Of a DNA stretch of 64,000 bases, positions 12,490 to 24,712 are shown one piece after another. How positions within the stretch are numbered: position 1 is the first letter of the stretch; each line of letters begins with the position of its first letter. Source of the DNA: Entrophospora sp. SA101 (taxonomy: Eukaryota; Glomeromycota; Glomeromycetes; Entrophosporales; Entrophosporaceae). A program made the translations under genes and the position numbers. The DNA lies in assembly GCA_958430865.1 (NCBI GenBank), contig CAUDNR010002957.1:1-64000 (forward strand), written 5' to 3'. The notes below the pieces were generated by a model. The model was given only the letters and a program-made list of their open reading frames with translations. It made no database searches and was not told the origin of the DNA.

Positions 12490-13250
12490 TGATCGAAGGG
12501 AAATATCTTATAAAAATGAGAATTTTGCTATTTTTGCTGTAAATATGACCCAGATTTCATGCTCTCCAACATTTCAAAAGCTTTACTAAATAACTCAACA
12601 GCCTATGAACTTCTAAATGATTCCCACATAAGTTTGTTATCCTGTGACAATTATTCCTGTGGTACATCAGGTAAATCATCATAGTTTTCATAATTAACTA
12701 CTGGCTCCTCCGGCAATAATGAGATAGCTTCCATCCCCTGACAAAATAAATCCCATGCAACCTTTTCATGTTCATAACTTCTAGACATAAAACTTTTTGT
12801 GTCTTCATTTTTATCAGTTCTTCTTTAATGAGATGAAGATAATTTTGCTGTATGACTTGTTAATTAATATATATGTGTGTGTAATACTGAGTTGTGCTTG
12901 GATCCAACCAGATATGAATAATATTATAAATTTGCAAAAGTATTCTTTTGGGCACATTCTAATTATTTTATATATTTAAATGTATGAATTTTATACCCAC
13001 AACCCAGAACTGCTATTAAATAGCAGAACTGACAAATTTAACAGCTCATATCTTTGTAAGTAAATATATTTTTTCCTTAACTGCTAGATCACGAATTAAC
13101 TTCTTATCTTCCGAGCTGAATAGAACCCAGGTTTTTAACACTTTCGCTCACTATCTGATTGATTTAGTTCCAAAGAGTACATGATGCACCCAAATACTTG
13201 ATCGACTTCTAATAATTTTGCTGCCAGTGGTTCTTCAAAAATTAACCAAA
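12490..13250 (-). pseudogene. degenerate coding-like stretch, family not recognised
   Basis: On the minus strand, frames interrupted by stops read like former protein: around 12640-12790 EKVAWDLFCQGMEAISLLPE then EPVVNYENYDDLPDVPQE; around 13140-13250 EEPLAAKLLEVDQVFGCIMY. No intact frame or clear splice set exists. It may be a transposon-derived or dead host gene; the call is weak. Repeated at 52358-53118. Confidence 0.3.
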
Positions 13251-15326
13251 TTACTTTTAATTGTCATTCTAATCCTGAATAATTTGTATTTTAGGTTTTG
13301 GATTTTGGAATCTTTGATTTTTGGTTTGGACAGCCTTGGGCTCATCAATTAAAGAAATAATTTTAATATATATCAGGATGATGTAAAATTATTATTATGT
13401 AAAAATCGTATGTAATAGTTACCGCATTCCCCATCATAATCGTATTCAAAAAGGTTCCTGATGCGGTAAAACGCTCTATTTTTTAAAAAGTAGGTAGTGT
13501 TTGTAGTTTCCAACCAGAGTTCCAAAAAAAAAGTCGCGAAACTAAATGAAGCCTTTCAAGAACAGAACAGGATGTTTTCTTAATGGATCAGCTCATGCTA
13601 ATGTATTTTATAATAAATCAACAATAAATAGAAAACAAAATCACGTTATATCGTGTTTATTTATGCCTCATCATCTAACAACGTTCACATGATCACGTTT
13701 TTTTAGGAATAAGGTGATAAAGCTAATTAATTGAAGCATGAGACTATTTGAAACTTTGAACCAATTAAAGCCTGAAACTATTGAAACATGCGTTAATTGA
13801 TTAATAAATCTATGAATCTTTGAATTTCTGGTTAAGAAGACATTTATTTATTTACATTTTCCATCATACAATGACTTTCTTTTTATCTTGTTTTTATCTC
13901 ACAATAAATCCACATAGTAAAGCAGGTTGAGTATCATTAACAAATTCTTCAAACCAATTAAACCACAATATAGTAATTTTTGTTATATTAGATGGTTTTA
14001 CCATATCAACATGTTTGATTATTGTATCTTCTACTGTTGGCAAATGACCTCGAAATGGCCTCTATTCTTTAACCAAGTCATCTGAAAAATGCAAACACGG
14101 TAGGTCATTCAAACTTGTCTCTCTAACATAAAATTTATTATTAATAAAATTTGTACTAATAATAAAAATAATTCGTTCTTTTATGTTAAAATTAATTTTT
14201 TTATCATAAACACATTTGAAGAATAATAAAGCATATTAATTTTATTAATTAAGAGACTAACTTCTAAACGCGTTAAAAGATTATCTTAATTCTTGAGCTG
14301 CAACAGTTATCCTATTTTTTATATATCATTATTATTTTTTCAACAAAGCAAGCAATTTAATTGATTTAAATTTAAATTTCACCATTTACAAATAAATTTT
14401 TGAAGTTTATGAAGGTATAGAATGCTTTTTATAAATAATAAAATTGGATAATGGACAAAAGACTATTATTATATATACAGTATAATAATTACAAAGAAAT
14501 TTTAGGGTACTTGTACTATACTCATACTAGTTGAGTTCAAGAGTAGATTAAATATTCTTCTCTTTATAGTTTCTTAAATGATACATATGATTAATCATTC
14601 CTGCTAACAATGATAATGCTTTATACTAATTGATTCAACCTACCATGAAACCCATGAATTACAGCGTTATTAGAAGCATTTGAACAACAACAAGTGGAGA
14701 AAACTAAAAAAGAACCTTTTCCAAAATTAATTAATTGAAAACAAAATTTTCTTCTTATTCACAAGACAAATAAAACTTTTTTTCCTTGCTCATAAACAAA
14801 ACGTAAATAATCACCAATTAAGGATTATTTATGGTAAGCTGGTACAACAACAACAACAATAACATACGTTTTCATCTTTGTATATATGAATCTTACTAAT
14901 TAAAGAAATAAAAGAAATAAAGCAGTTAGTTTCAGAGTTTCATAACAACAATATAAAATATTAATATTGATATCAATATTAATTCATAAATATTATTAAT
15001 ATTGATGACGATAATCAATCACACAAACAAACACATGTTTTCCTGTTGAGATTTCTTTCATCACCGAAAATTCAAGTTTCGGTAATGTAACAACAAATAA
15101 TTAAAATTTAGAGTTTAGAATCAAAATATTTTATTTTCATTTACTTAGAATATATATGTATATTTTTTTTGATATATTAAAAAAAAACTTTGTACAAAAA
15201 ATTTTTTTAATAAGTTTTAATTTATAAAGAAAAATAAATCAAAAATTATTAAAAAAAAAGTCAAAAAAATAAAAATAAAATAAAAAATTGAAAGATATAA
15301 AACGTTAAAAGCTATAATTATGCAAG
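13251..15326. other. intergenic AT-rich DNA with a 24-bp perfect palindrome
   Basis: No gene recognised. A perfect palindrome centred on gatatc spans 14960-14983 (repeated at 54828-54851). Confidence 0.45.
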
Positions 15327-16417
15327 TCAAGAACATTCTTTCCTGACGTAAATTCTAAAAGTATTAATATAAGAATCATACGAATCAACTTCTTTCTCAT
15401 AACTCTCCATCAATTCATCATACTCTTGATCTGTTATGCCCATTGATGATGATAAATTTAAAATTTGCCATATATTGCACAATCCTTCTAATGCCATTTT
15501 GCCAAGACTTCCTGAACGATTTCCAACTGGGATTGGTTTGATTTCTTGTGTAATATTCGACAAATTATTACTATTGGTTGATGTTGAAAGGATTTCCACA
15601 ATATTTGGAGTTTTGTTATTTATATTTAAATTAAAATTTTCATCAAAACACGTCGTTACTGGTTGAAACAATAGGAATAAAAAAATTATCAATCATTGAT
15701 TAACCAATTAATTAATCAATAATATACTTAAAATTAATAAAAATATTTACGAGCTTCAAATAACTTTTGGGATATTGGACCTTGGTTGCAATGGTTTAGA
15801 TCGACCTTCATAATTTCCAAGTAACCGGTAGGCTTTAAAATTCTTATTATTTCATTGACGAATGCCTGAATATGATTTTTTTCAGCAAACGGCAATAGAA
15901 TTATTTTCATATGAATAAAATCGAAACTTTCATCTTCAAATGGAAGTCCACTCATGTAATCGCACTGCATAAATCTGCAGTTGGGTGGCATCACGTCTTT
16001 TGGATACAACGGAACCATCTCAATGGCTTCTATTCCAATGAATTTTGATAAAGGATATTCGGTCCCCATTTCTAGACACCAAGTTGCTGGTCCAGTTCTA
16101 TTAATAATGACAATAGTAATAATCGCTGTTATTTGCTTGTATTATGTAATTAAATTTATTTTTAATAAATTGATTTTTAATAAATCGATTTTTAATAATA
16201 AAAAATTTATTAATAATTACCCAATCTCAAGAACATTAGCATTACCATCTCTCAACATTTTTTCAACTGGTGCTGAGAAATTGGATCGCCAGTAAGATTT
16301 GAAAAGATAATGCTGTAAATGTAAAGTATCAGCTTCTTTATAATCAATTGTGTAATCTTCGCGAATTGATCTTTGGTCGAGCCTTTTTTTTATTAAAATT
16401 TGGGTTGAAGCAGGCAT
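15327..16417 (-). CDS. class I SAM-dependent methyltransferase, 3 exons (copy 1)
   Basis: Methyltransferase of about 291 aa, substrate unknown. Exons in transcript order: 16417-16221, 16097-15751, 15658-15327; GT-AG introns and frames join. The AdoMet-binding motif I is split by intron 1 and reads VLEIGTGPATWCLEM; the following acidic position is in FIGIEAIEMVPLYP. Motif II/III region: CRFMQCDYMSGLPFEDESFD, then the strand-4 FIHMKIILLPF. Post-III: IIRILKPTGYLEI. The N-terminal segment (DYTIDYKEADTLHLQHYLF) resembles fungal LaeA-like/UMTA-type methyltransferases that start shortly before motif I, so a role in methylating a small molecule or protein is possible but unproven. The C-terminal exon has a non-conserved NTSNNLSN-like stretch. 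An identical copy is at 55195-56285. Confidence 0.85.
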
Positions 16418-17894
16418 TTTTAGAAAGATTTGTTATTAATGGATTGTAAGAAAGGTAAAAAAAAATATAATAATATAATATAATAATTATAATAAATATT
16501 ATTATTATTGATTGAATTGTTTAGTAAAATTTTTGAAAAAAAAAACGGGAAGAAATTCATGGTATTTTTATAAGGATTATAAGCATAAATAATTATATAA
16601 TTCTTTTCTGTGCTAATGTTTATTCATTAAAATACAGTATTTTTCCCAAATAAATAATTGCAATGGATAAAATATAAATCATTCTATTTTCTTAATTCAC
16701 GCGCTCGCCGATCAATTAATATAATGAACACACCATTTGGACAGGTATAAGTAAATAATTCATATATAATAAACAACAAACAGAAAAAAATTAAATGAAT
16801 ATAATGCGTCCTATAATGGTAATTATTCCTTATAACATCCAAACATGGAAAAAAACATGGTATTATTTGTAGATATGGATCATGATTGCGATAGGTTTAA
16901 GCTTTATAAAAAATATCAACAAAATATCAACAATAAAAAATCTAGACTCGCCATTTTAATCATTATTATATTATTATTATCGTCAGTATTATATCATTAT
17001 TAACGAATAAAATAAAAGTTACCCTTTTTTGTGAAATATATAAGTATTCAGTTGTTATTAATTTGGGCAAGGGGGGTTTTTCCAAGAAAAGATGTTTAAA
17101 CTAAATATGTATAACCGATTGTTAATATTAACCTTGTAAAAAATTCCAATTACATTAATTACATTATAAAATTTTTTTGGTAAAACATTAAAATTGCCTC
17201 TTAATATGGTCTAGAATGATGCTATGGCTAAACAAAGCCACAAAAGTTTTAGAACTGTTTCACTGCATGCGGGCATGCGAACAATCTTTCCCGAAGGGTC
17301 GATCTTCATCATATATTAATATACGTACCGTCTGTAGGGATGACCTGTAAATAAAACAAAACCAGAAATATCTATCGGAAAATTAAGGGTAGCTTTTGTG
17401 CGAGGTATAAAGAGAAGCTAGAAAATACGTGTTTAGGAAGTTTCCACGTTACACACATTTATATACTGCTACTACAGTGGACGAAAGTCATTAATTATTA
17501 TTAGCTCTCCAAAAAAAAAAATAATTGCACCAAATAATTATTTAGAAAATTCATTAGATTTTTTTTTATTATTTTTAAACTTTCTTTGTAATATAGTTCT
17601 CTCTATTTCATTGGTTAAAATTCTTGCACGTGATATTTCCACATTTTTACTGGCCAAATTCGTACCATTGTACAAAAATCATAATATTAATTGTTTAGAT
17701 TTACTCATTTTGGAACAAGTCTAGATCAGATTCGTATAACTTATAACTTAATCCAATCATTTTTGAATTTCGTCATTTGTTTTACAAATCTCACACTTTT
17801 TGAATTTTATTAGTGTGTAAAAAAAAAAAAAGATAAGATTTAATCTAGATTTCAATAATATTATTTAAAAATAAATAAATATTTTTGTTTTCTA
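16418..17894. other. intergenic between methyltransferase and QTRT2
   Basis: Mostly AT-rich spacer. Contains a 52-codon frame (16845-17003, listed separately). No RNA gene recognised. Identical to 56286-57762. Confidence 0.45.
16845..17003 (+). CDS. possible 52-aa single-pass membrane microprotein
   Basis: Short open frame with charged N-terminus (FVDMDHDCDRFKLYKKYQQ) and a strongly hydrophobic C-terminal segment (LAILIIIILLLSSVLYHY), a tail-anchor-like layout. AT-rich DNA produces Ile/Leu runs by chance, so this may be meaningless. An alternative reading is a spliced 35-40 aa protein starting at 16722 (MNTPFGQ, donor gtataagt) joined after ttgtag near 16873. Present identically at 56713-56871. 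Confidence 0.2.
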   Translation: MEKNMVLFVDMDHDCDRFKLYKKYQQNINNKKSRLAILIIIILLLSSVLYHY

Positions 17895-18112
17895 TTAATT
17901 TCCTAATTCATCTCTGCTGATTTCAAAATAATCATTTATTTCTATGTTTGGCCTATATTTATTGAAAAATATCTTTAATCGATTGATGAATGTTTCATTA
18001 TCAATGGATTCTCTAATATTTTTAAAAAATATAGAGTAATGATACAAATTATGGCTAATTAAAGAATATTTGATGAGAAATATTAATTTTTAGCATATTA
18101 ATATTAATATTA

Positions 18113-18156
<44 letters not shown>

Positions 18157-19726
18157 AAATTACCTCATTAATAAAACAGTCGCCAACATTTCATGAGTAA
18201 TTAATAAATGATGCAAGTAAGCTTTCGTATGATTTTGGCATGCATAACATTTACATGAATTTGAAATTGGTGCAAAATCATTACGATACTTTACATCCCA
18301 TAAATCTATATAATATTTTTCTTCTGTTATTTGATCATTATCATCATTGTAAAATGTGAAAGTCAGTGCATGACCTGAATTTGTGAGTTTTGTTGGATAA
18401 CACGTATCAAACAAATCTATTCCTTTATATATTCCAAGGAGTATTTCTTCTATAATATGTATTTAATAAAATTAATTGATTAACAATATACAGCCAACTC
18501 ATCCAAGTGCACCCACCTAAATGTACGCTCTCATACAATCTCAAGTGGGTGCGCTTAGATGGATATATAAATACATAATATGAATATTATAATATATGAA
18601 ATAAAACCTGGACTTTCAAATCCATATGCTAAACGAGGTTTATTTATTGGTAAATGTCTAAACGATTCTTTTATTAGATCAATCCATTTTTTCGAAGGTT
18701 TGTCTTCACCATTATCATTGGTATTATTTTTACTATTGATGAAGTCATTTATCACAAATCCTAAATAGAATATGTAATATTGTTATTAATATTTATTAAA
18801 TTTTCTAAAAAATATAACAATAATCAATTTGCTTGTCGTAATACCATCTACATTAAAATTATTGATCTCTTTGATAAATCTTACTCTCTCTTCTAAGTTA
18901 TTATATCCACCTAATACTCCAAAAATATTTATTCCTTCCTAAATATTAAAAAAAAATTTCATTAAATAACAATAACAGTAACAACAACAACAACAACATG
19001 ATTATTATTATTTTTTAGTTGCCTCCTTTTGTTTCAATGTGTCTTCCAACCATTTCAATGTTCTATTTACAGATTTTTTTATTCTCTTCAAACTTGGATT
19101 GGGTATTGCAATATCATCAGACATGCTAATAAATATATCCGGTTTATATGCATTCATATATTTCACATATTCTTCTTGTGTGAGCTATTTCATAAATAAA
19201 TTTAAATCTAAAATATCAACATTATAAATATATACGTGCATACATGTTTATATGATTTACCTTTTTAACCCCTTGATTTGTATTAACGGAAATACTATTA
19301 TCAGTGTTTAATGACGCTTCCTCTAAATTAAAAGAATCTCTAATATCAAAGAGTACTAAATACTCTTCTAAATTTAAAAATTTATGAATTCCATCAGAGA
19401 ATTCAATTGAAGGTGGTGGTCGTACATGAAGACTAAATATATAATCATAATAAAATATATAATGTAGTTGTAATTGTATGTACAAATATGTTTCTTTAAA
19501 ATAATTTTGATAATAATGTAACTCACAAATGTTCTAATGTTATTTTAACGGCATCGAAAGGTAATAATCTTAATGTGTCTGGTGTCAAGTGTGGCACTGA
19601 ACCTTTACTTGTATAAAGTATACAATTTGGTGTATCTAGTTTTTTTGGTTCTTTGTTTTTGTTTAATGTTAATCTACCCAGTCTAAACAGTTGTTCTGTT
19701 GATTTTAATAAATTAAACGATAACAT
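17895..19726 (-). CDS. QTRT2: queuine tRNA-ribosyltransferase accessory subunit 2, 7 exons (copy 1)
   Basis: About 408 aa, close to the roughly 415 aa of animal QTRT2. Known role of the family: non-catalytic partner of QTRT1 in the tRNA-guanine transglycosylase that exchanges G34 for queuine in GUN-anticodon tRNAs. Exons in transcript order: 19726-19527, 19432-19261, 19184-19023, 18938-18845, 18760-18608, 18449-18164, 18054-17895. Evidence: SKGSVPHLTPDTL near the start, HVRPPPSIEFSDGIHKFL, the LTQEEYVKYMNAYKPDIF segment, INIFGVLGGYNNLEERVRFI, a DGF box, NKPRLAYGFESP, GIDLFDTCYPTK, the zinc site CKCYACQNHTKAYLHHLLI (CxCxxC..H) and a C-terminal tail HNLYHYSIFFKNIRESI. Exon 3 to 4 uses a GC donor (aaaggag/gcaact). 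An upstream in-frame ATG at 19804 is possible, but homology starts at the ATG at 19726. Identical copy at 57763-59594. Confidence 0.9.
18113..18153. repeat. (gat)n microsatellite in QTRT2 intron 6
   Basis: About 13 repeats of a trinucleotide, same length in the second copy (57981-58021), which argues that the two blocks have not diverged at all. Confidence 0.85.
18500..18561. repeat. 62-bp imperfect hairpin in QTRT2 intron 5
   Basis: Arms 18500-18516 (catccaagtgcacccac) and 18545-18561 (catctaagcgcacccac on the other strand) match at 15 of 17, and both mismatches allow G-U pairing. Likely a tiny MITE or solo paired ends inside the intron; no target duplication seen. Repeated at 58368-58429. 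Confidence 0.6.
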
Positions 19727-21513
19727 CTTGCGTGGAAGTTTGTTGTTACACGAAATGTTATGTAGAACCCATTCTCTAAAATCGGAGATCAAGTTCAGAT
19801 CCAATTCAAATCCAGTTTATCGCGTGTATTGTAAAGTTACGTTGTACAATATAAAAAAATTAGTGTAACATTTCAAATTTCCACTAATGCATAAATGAAC
19901 TAATATTTAAGGGCAGTGTAACACAAATTTTTACTGAGTGTATATATATATATATATATATTAATATAATATAAAAAAATAAAAAATAAAAAATAAAATT
20001 CATTTTATTGAATATGAAGGTATTTACAGTCTAACCTTGTCATGATCAGGATCGACAAAAATTGTTAACATATTGGTATGACAAAAAAATTTTTTTAAGA
20101 AAAAATTCAAAAAAAAAAAATTTTTTGGTTGAGATTATTTCTTTTTAATAAGCAAATTTCTCTTTTTTCTTCAGCTGTAATAAAGTTTCACTTTTTAGAT
20201 GAAAATGGGCGTGACTTTGTTTTTTTTCTAATACATAATCACCCAAACAACAAGACTTGTATTTGCACCTTTTAGAATTTCATAAAAATATTTAAATCAC
20301 AAACAACCATACATTTTATTACAATTTTAAACTGCAGGAAAAATAATCATACAATTATAAAACATGAAATTAATCATGCAATCTTTCGAGCTATTGACAA
20401 TGTTTTTTATCACAACGATAGATTGTATGATTCTTTTAATCATACGATTTTTAACGCATTTTTATGGTCATTTATCACGTGAATTCGTTGTAGCGCGATT
20501 AGTAGCTATATCAAAAAATTTTACCAAAAATTCGTAACAAGATTCTATTAATAAATTCGATGTAATAAAAGTCTTTTATTATTAAAAAAAAAATTTTTTT
20601 CAAAATTCGTTGTAACAAAAAATTCGTTATGACAAGGTTCAACTGTAGTATTCTTCGTGGAAATTTCTTTTTGCTTTAGAAATAAATATTAAAATTCCCT
20701 GTTTTTTTTTTACTAAATAATTAATTCATTATTGAAAGTTAGATGTATTAACACCACGATTTATTTTTAAATAGGGAAACATGAGAAGGAGCAGGAAAAT
20801 ATTTGTTAAGATAATAATAACATAATAACCTATTTATTTTATTCTTGGAAGGAGAATGTTATATTAAATATTTTCTAGTGGCCAAATAATAGTTAATTGT
20901 TGAACTTATTTTTTACCTTCTTGTTATCCACTTCATCCAATATGTAAAATAGAATGATATATTAATCTTGTTATTATTTTCTACTACCATCATCCTTTAA
21001 CTCGCCTAGTTGATAGTCAATGCTAATGCACTGGAAATACTCGATATTTTTAAATTAGAATGTTTTTTAATGAATGTACATACAAACAAGGCCATTTTAT
21101 AGAATTTGATCTAATACAGTAATACTCCTTTGTTGGCAAAGGCGGTAAAACAAAATTATTTCAAGATTTAATAATAAATTTAATATTTATTTAAACTGTT
21201 ATATATAGATTATATGTAATTTGAAAACTACTTTTGACTTTACAAGTTTTTTTAAAAGAACCTTTTAACAAGATATTGAATTTTTTTATTACTATACGTA
21301 AAACATCTTACTAAAACGATAGCCAGTCGATCACTATTTAAAATCACACGATTTTCATAATAATACTAATACTTAATCGTTGATTGAAATCGAAATTCTA
21401 TTGGTTAATCAAGTAGATGCTACGCCTACATGCCATGTTTAATGTGATTTCCAATTTTGGAGAATTAAGGATGGGAAAAATTTTTTTCTATTAAATAAAT
21501 AATAAAAAAAAGT
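19727..21513. other. intergenic, divergent QTRT2/TFB1 promoter region with a pogo-like MITE
   Basis: Both genes start outward from this 1.8-kb spacer. It contains a (ta)n run near 19940-19962 and the element at 20027-20645. No further gene seen. Identical to 59595-61381. Confidence 0.5.
20027..20645. mobile_element. pogo/Tc1-mariner-like MITE, 619 bp, TA target site (copy 1)
   Basis: Left end begins cagtctaaccttgtcat; right end on the minus strand begins cagttgaaccttgtcat. Both are flanked by TA (20025-20026, 20646-20647). The CAGT(T/C)GAACCTtGTcATAACGAA-like terminus is characteristic of pogo/Tigger-type elements (established knowledge). Internal attcgttgtaacaa-like and attcgtaacaag subterminal repeats occur. 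No transposase. Second copy 59895-60513. Confidence 0.75.
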
Positions 21514-24500
21514 ATGGATGAACAAATTTCATTAAGAGCAGTAGCTAATTACTTGGAAAGAGAGGGTGTTTTTGCAATGACAGCAAAAAGAGTTCTTTGG
21601 ACTCCAAGTAATGAATCAAAACCAGTAGTAAATTCTTTCATTTCTACAATACAAAGTAATTTGATCAATATGGCTTTTTTTCTTTTTGCATGAATATGAA
21701 TATGGAGAGAATCAATAAATAATCATTTTCTTATTTTGCTTCTAGGAATATTTTTTGTTAAAGAAGATTCAGCTGAACCAAAATTTAAGATTATTGCAGT
21801 AAATCAAAATAATAATAGTGGTGGTGGCAATAATAATGATAATAATTCATCTGATCCACAAAATTTTACATTTACACTAAAACCACCAGCAGGCTGGGAT
21901 GAATTAAAGAAAATAAAAGCAGAATTAACAGAAAGTATACAACGTGAACGATCTGTCGTTGTTGTAACATCTTCCTCAAAATCTTCAGCCTCATCACCAG
22001 TCTATCAACGTTCAGCTGCCCCGTCACCAGCTTCTGGTTCATCGTCTCCTGCTACACGAAATACACCAGGCAAAAATGGAAATCTAAGTACTACTAATAA
22101 TAATATCACTACACCCCCATCATTATCATCATCATTATCACCGTCATCATCAATATCAACTAGAAAACCACAACTTACCAGTAAAGACATTGAACTACGA
22201 AAACAATTACTGCTTAGAGATAAAAATTTAGCTGATCAGCATAAAACTCTTGTAGTGGAACATAAATGTATTAATGAAGAGGAATTCTGGGAATTGAGAA
22301 AAGTATGGTTTTATTTCCATACATGTTATAAAGCTTGTGTATGCTTAAAAACCATCATATTAAATATAAAAGAAAATATAAATAAAAAAATGCTTTTTAG
22401 CAAATATTTTTTTATTAACTTCAATAATAAAAAACCAAATATGTGATTGGTTTGATATGGTTCAGAATCTATTACGTGATCAAGATGCACGTACGAACCA
22501 ACAAAGAGGTTGTTCTTCTACAATGCCTCACTTACGACCTGTGACTGAAGATGGTGGTGAAGCTAAAATTAATATAACACCTCAACTGATCCGTGAGATA
22601 TTTGATGAATATCCACGTGTAGAAGCTGCTTATAAACTTTATGTTCCTGAAAGGGTAATTTATGACTATTAATTATATTATTATTTTTTTTTTTTTGATA
22701 ACAATATATATCTAACTATGATTTGAAATTATAGTTATCAGAACAAGAATTTTGGAAACAATATGTACAATCAAAATTCAATGATCGTAATAGAGCAGTC
22801 ACATCAAATGGTTCACAAGGAGATGAAATATTTGATAAATGTTGGGTCGAAACTGAAAAAGGTTAACTGATAACAATAATAATAATAATAGAAAAAAAAT
22901 TTTTTCTTTGACGGCAAACTTCAAAATATATGATTAATTTATCTTTTTGATTATTTTGATAATTTATGTTAGATCTTAACCAAGATTCTGGGCATGTAAG
23001 AAAAAAATTAAAAATAAGTACATTAAGAGATTTAAATGCAACACAAGAAGATCATATAGAGGTTAGTTGAATTTTAATATTTGGTAGTTAGATTTATATA
23101 TATATTATTAAATTATTAAATATTATTATATTATCATATATTATTTTGATAATCAACAATTAGCTGGAAATGATGCCAGACATCACTATGAGGCCAAGCC
23201 AAAATAAAGTTTTATCATTATTAAGACGAAATAATAGACATTCAGAAAGAGTATTGGAAATATCAACAAGGTAATATAATATATATTTGTTAGGAAGTAA
23301 AGAAGATGAATGCATACATGTATGAGAGAAATAAGATGGAGCGGAAAGAAACAATATTATATTTATTACTTTTATATATTTATGATACTTATAAATAATA
23401 CTTAAAAAATTTTTTAATAGAGAAAAATCAAAGAAAGATAAAAATTACGTGGAGGAAAAGGTATCTTTGATATTTTAATCATGCTATTTATCTTCATTAA
23501 AGGAAAACCAAAATTCTTATTACTTTATATTTGAACAGAAAGAGGATTATATAAATGAACTATTATTAGAAGACTTGTGTGATGAACAATCTAACCAACG
23601 ACTATTACTTGATATTAGGGATCAACGTGAATATTTCGCAACTCAATTAACCGAAGCTAGCTCAGATGTTGATTTATTAAATTCTACTCTTGTATGTGTT
23701 GAATAATAATATGCCACCCTATTATTATTTCTAATTAATTAATAAATAAATAAATATTTTTTCTAGAATTTAAATGAATCAATTGAAACCCTCAAAAATG
23801 ATGTTACAGAATGGAATTTAGATATGTTAAAAGGTGTAAAGAATGTTAGTATATATATATATATTCACATATAATATAATTAATTATTGGTTGTATTGTG
23901 TATTACAGTAGTAATGGTGATGAATTATTTATTAAATTAGAAATCTCTTGGAAGTTTATGTAAAGATTTTTATACTAAATCTTTTGAAATAATAAAACAA
24001 AAACAACAACGTAACCAGGAAGCAACTCCTAAAATAGGTAAGTCATAACAGTAACAATAACAAACAATAACATCAATAAATAAATTTCTAATCCTAATCC
24101 TAATCACAATATTAATATTATCATCAGACGATCTGCCATCAAAAATTGAAAAAGAGGTCAAATTAATACAATTGATGGGAAATGAATTCCTAAGACATTT
24201 CTGGGCAAGTTACGGTTCTAATGTTAAAGAAAAAATGGAAAAGAATAAAAAAATGGTGGAACAGTTAAAGATCACATTAGGGAAAATAAGTAAATTATCA
24301 GACATTCAATCAGATGATGACGATCTACAAAAACCTCAAGCCAATTTAAATTTAAATATTAATGGTATTAATAGCAGCAGCAGCAGCAGCAGCAGCAGCA
24401 TTAGTGGTTCATCAAAACTTCAAAAAAAAGTGATCAATAATCTTAATAATCTTAGCCTTAATAACAGTGGTAGTGTTAACGGAAAAAAACAACCAATGGA

Positions 24501-24712
24501 TATTTCAAACTCTAATTCACAAAATCTAAAACAGGTATTTATTTCGTTCTCTCAAATAATAAAAAGATTGGTATATATTTATATTCATTTTATTCTGGCT
24601 CTTTTTCCGTTATTAGATGCTTAGGCCATTAGTTAAATCGATCGAAAAGGCTTTAACATTACATCGTGAATTTAATAAAAGAAAAGTTGAGATCAAGTCA
24701 AATCTAAAATAA
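21514..24712 (+). CDS. TFB1: TFIIH core subunit p62/TFB1, 12 exons (copy 1)
   Basis: About 693 aa; subunit of the TFIIH complex used in RNA polymerase II initiation and nucleotide excision repair, nuclear. Exons: 21514-21655, 21746-22302, 22466-22654, 22735-22861, 22973-23061, 23164-23270, 23421-23460, 23539-23691, 23767-23844, 23941-24037, 24128-24534, 24617-24712; every junction keeps frame. N-terminal PH-like domain (AMTAKRVLWTPSNESKP, FFVKEDSAEPKFKIIAV, FTFTLKP). First BSD domain contains HKCINEEEFWELR; second contains VPERLSEQEFWKQYVQSKF. The C-terminal part is helical and ends MLRPLVKSIEKALTLHREFN, as in p62. Ser/Asn homopolymers lie between PH and BSD domains and near the end ((agc)n at 24374-24400). 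Second, window-truncated copy at 61382. Confidence 0.93.

Larger units (their letters stand above)
10124..24132. repeat. copy 1 of large direct duplication (first 14,009 bp of a 39,868-bp unit)
   Basis: Every segment compared recurs at exactly +39,868 bp (49992-64000), including homopolymers, the (gat)n array near 18115-18152, the (ta)n run near 19940 and all open frames. No net indel occurs over 14 kb. It carries a transposon remnant, the methyltransferase, QTRT2, a pogo-like MITE and TFB1. The right limit lies outside the window. Confidence 0.95.

Noticed and set aside
14960..14983. 24-bp perfect palindrome as a replication or regulatory site
   Set aside because: Pure A/T apart from the central gatatc; such palindromes arise often in DNA this AT-rich and nothing nearby supports function.
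15436..15666. Plus-strand frames opposite the methyltransferase (also 15981-16295)
   Set aside because: Shadow frames; the minus-strand exons have the conserved motifs and splice sites.
22005..22190. Minus-strand frame in TFB1 exon 2
   Set aside because: Antisense of the Ser/Pro-rich low-complexity segment.
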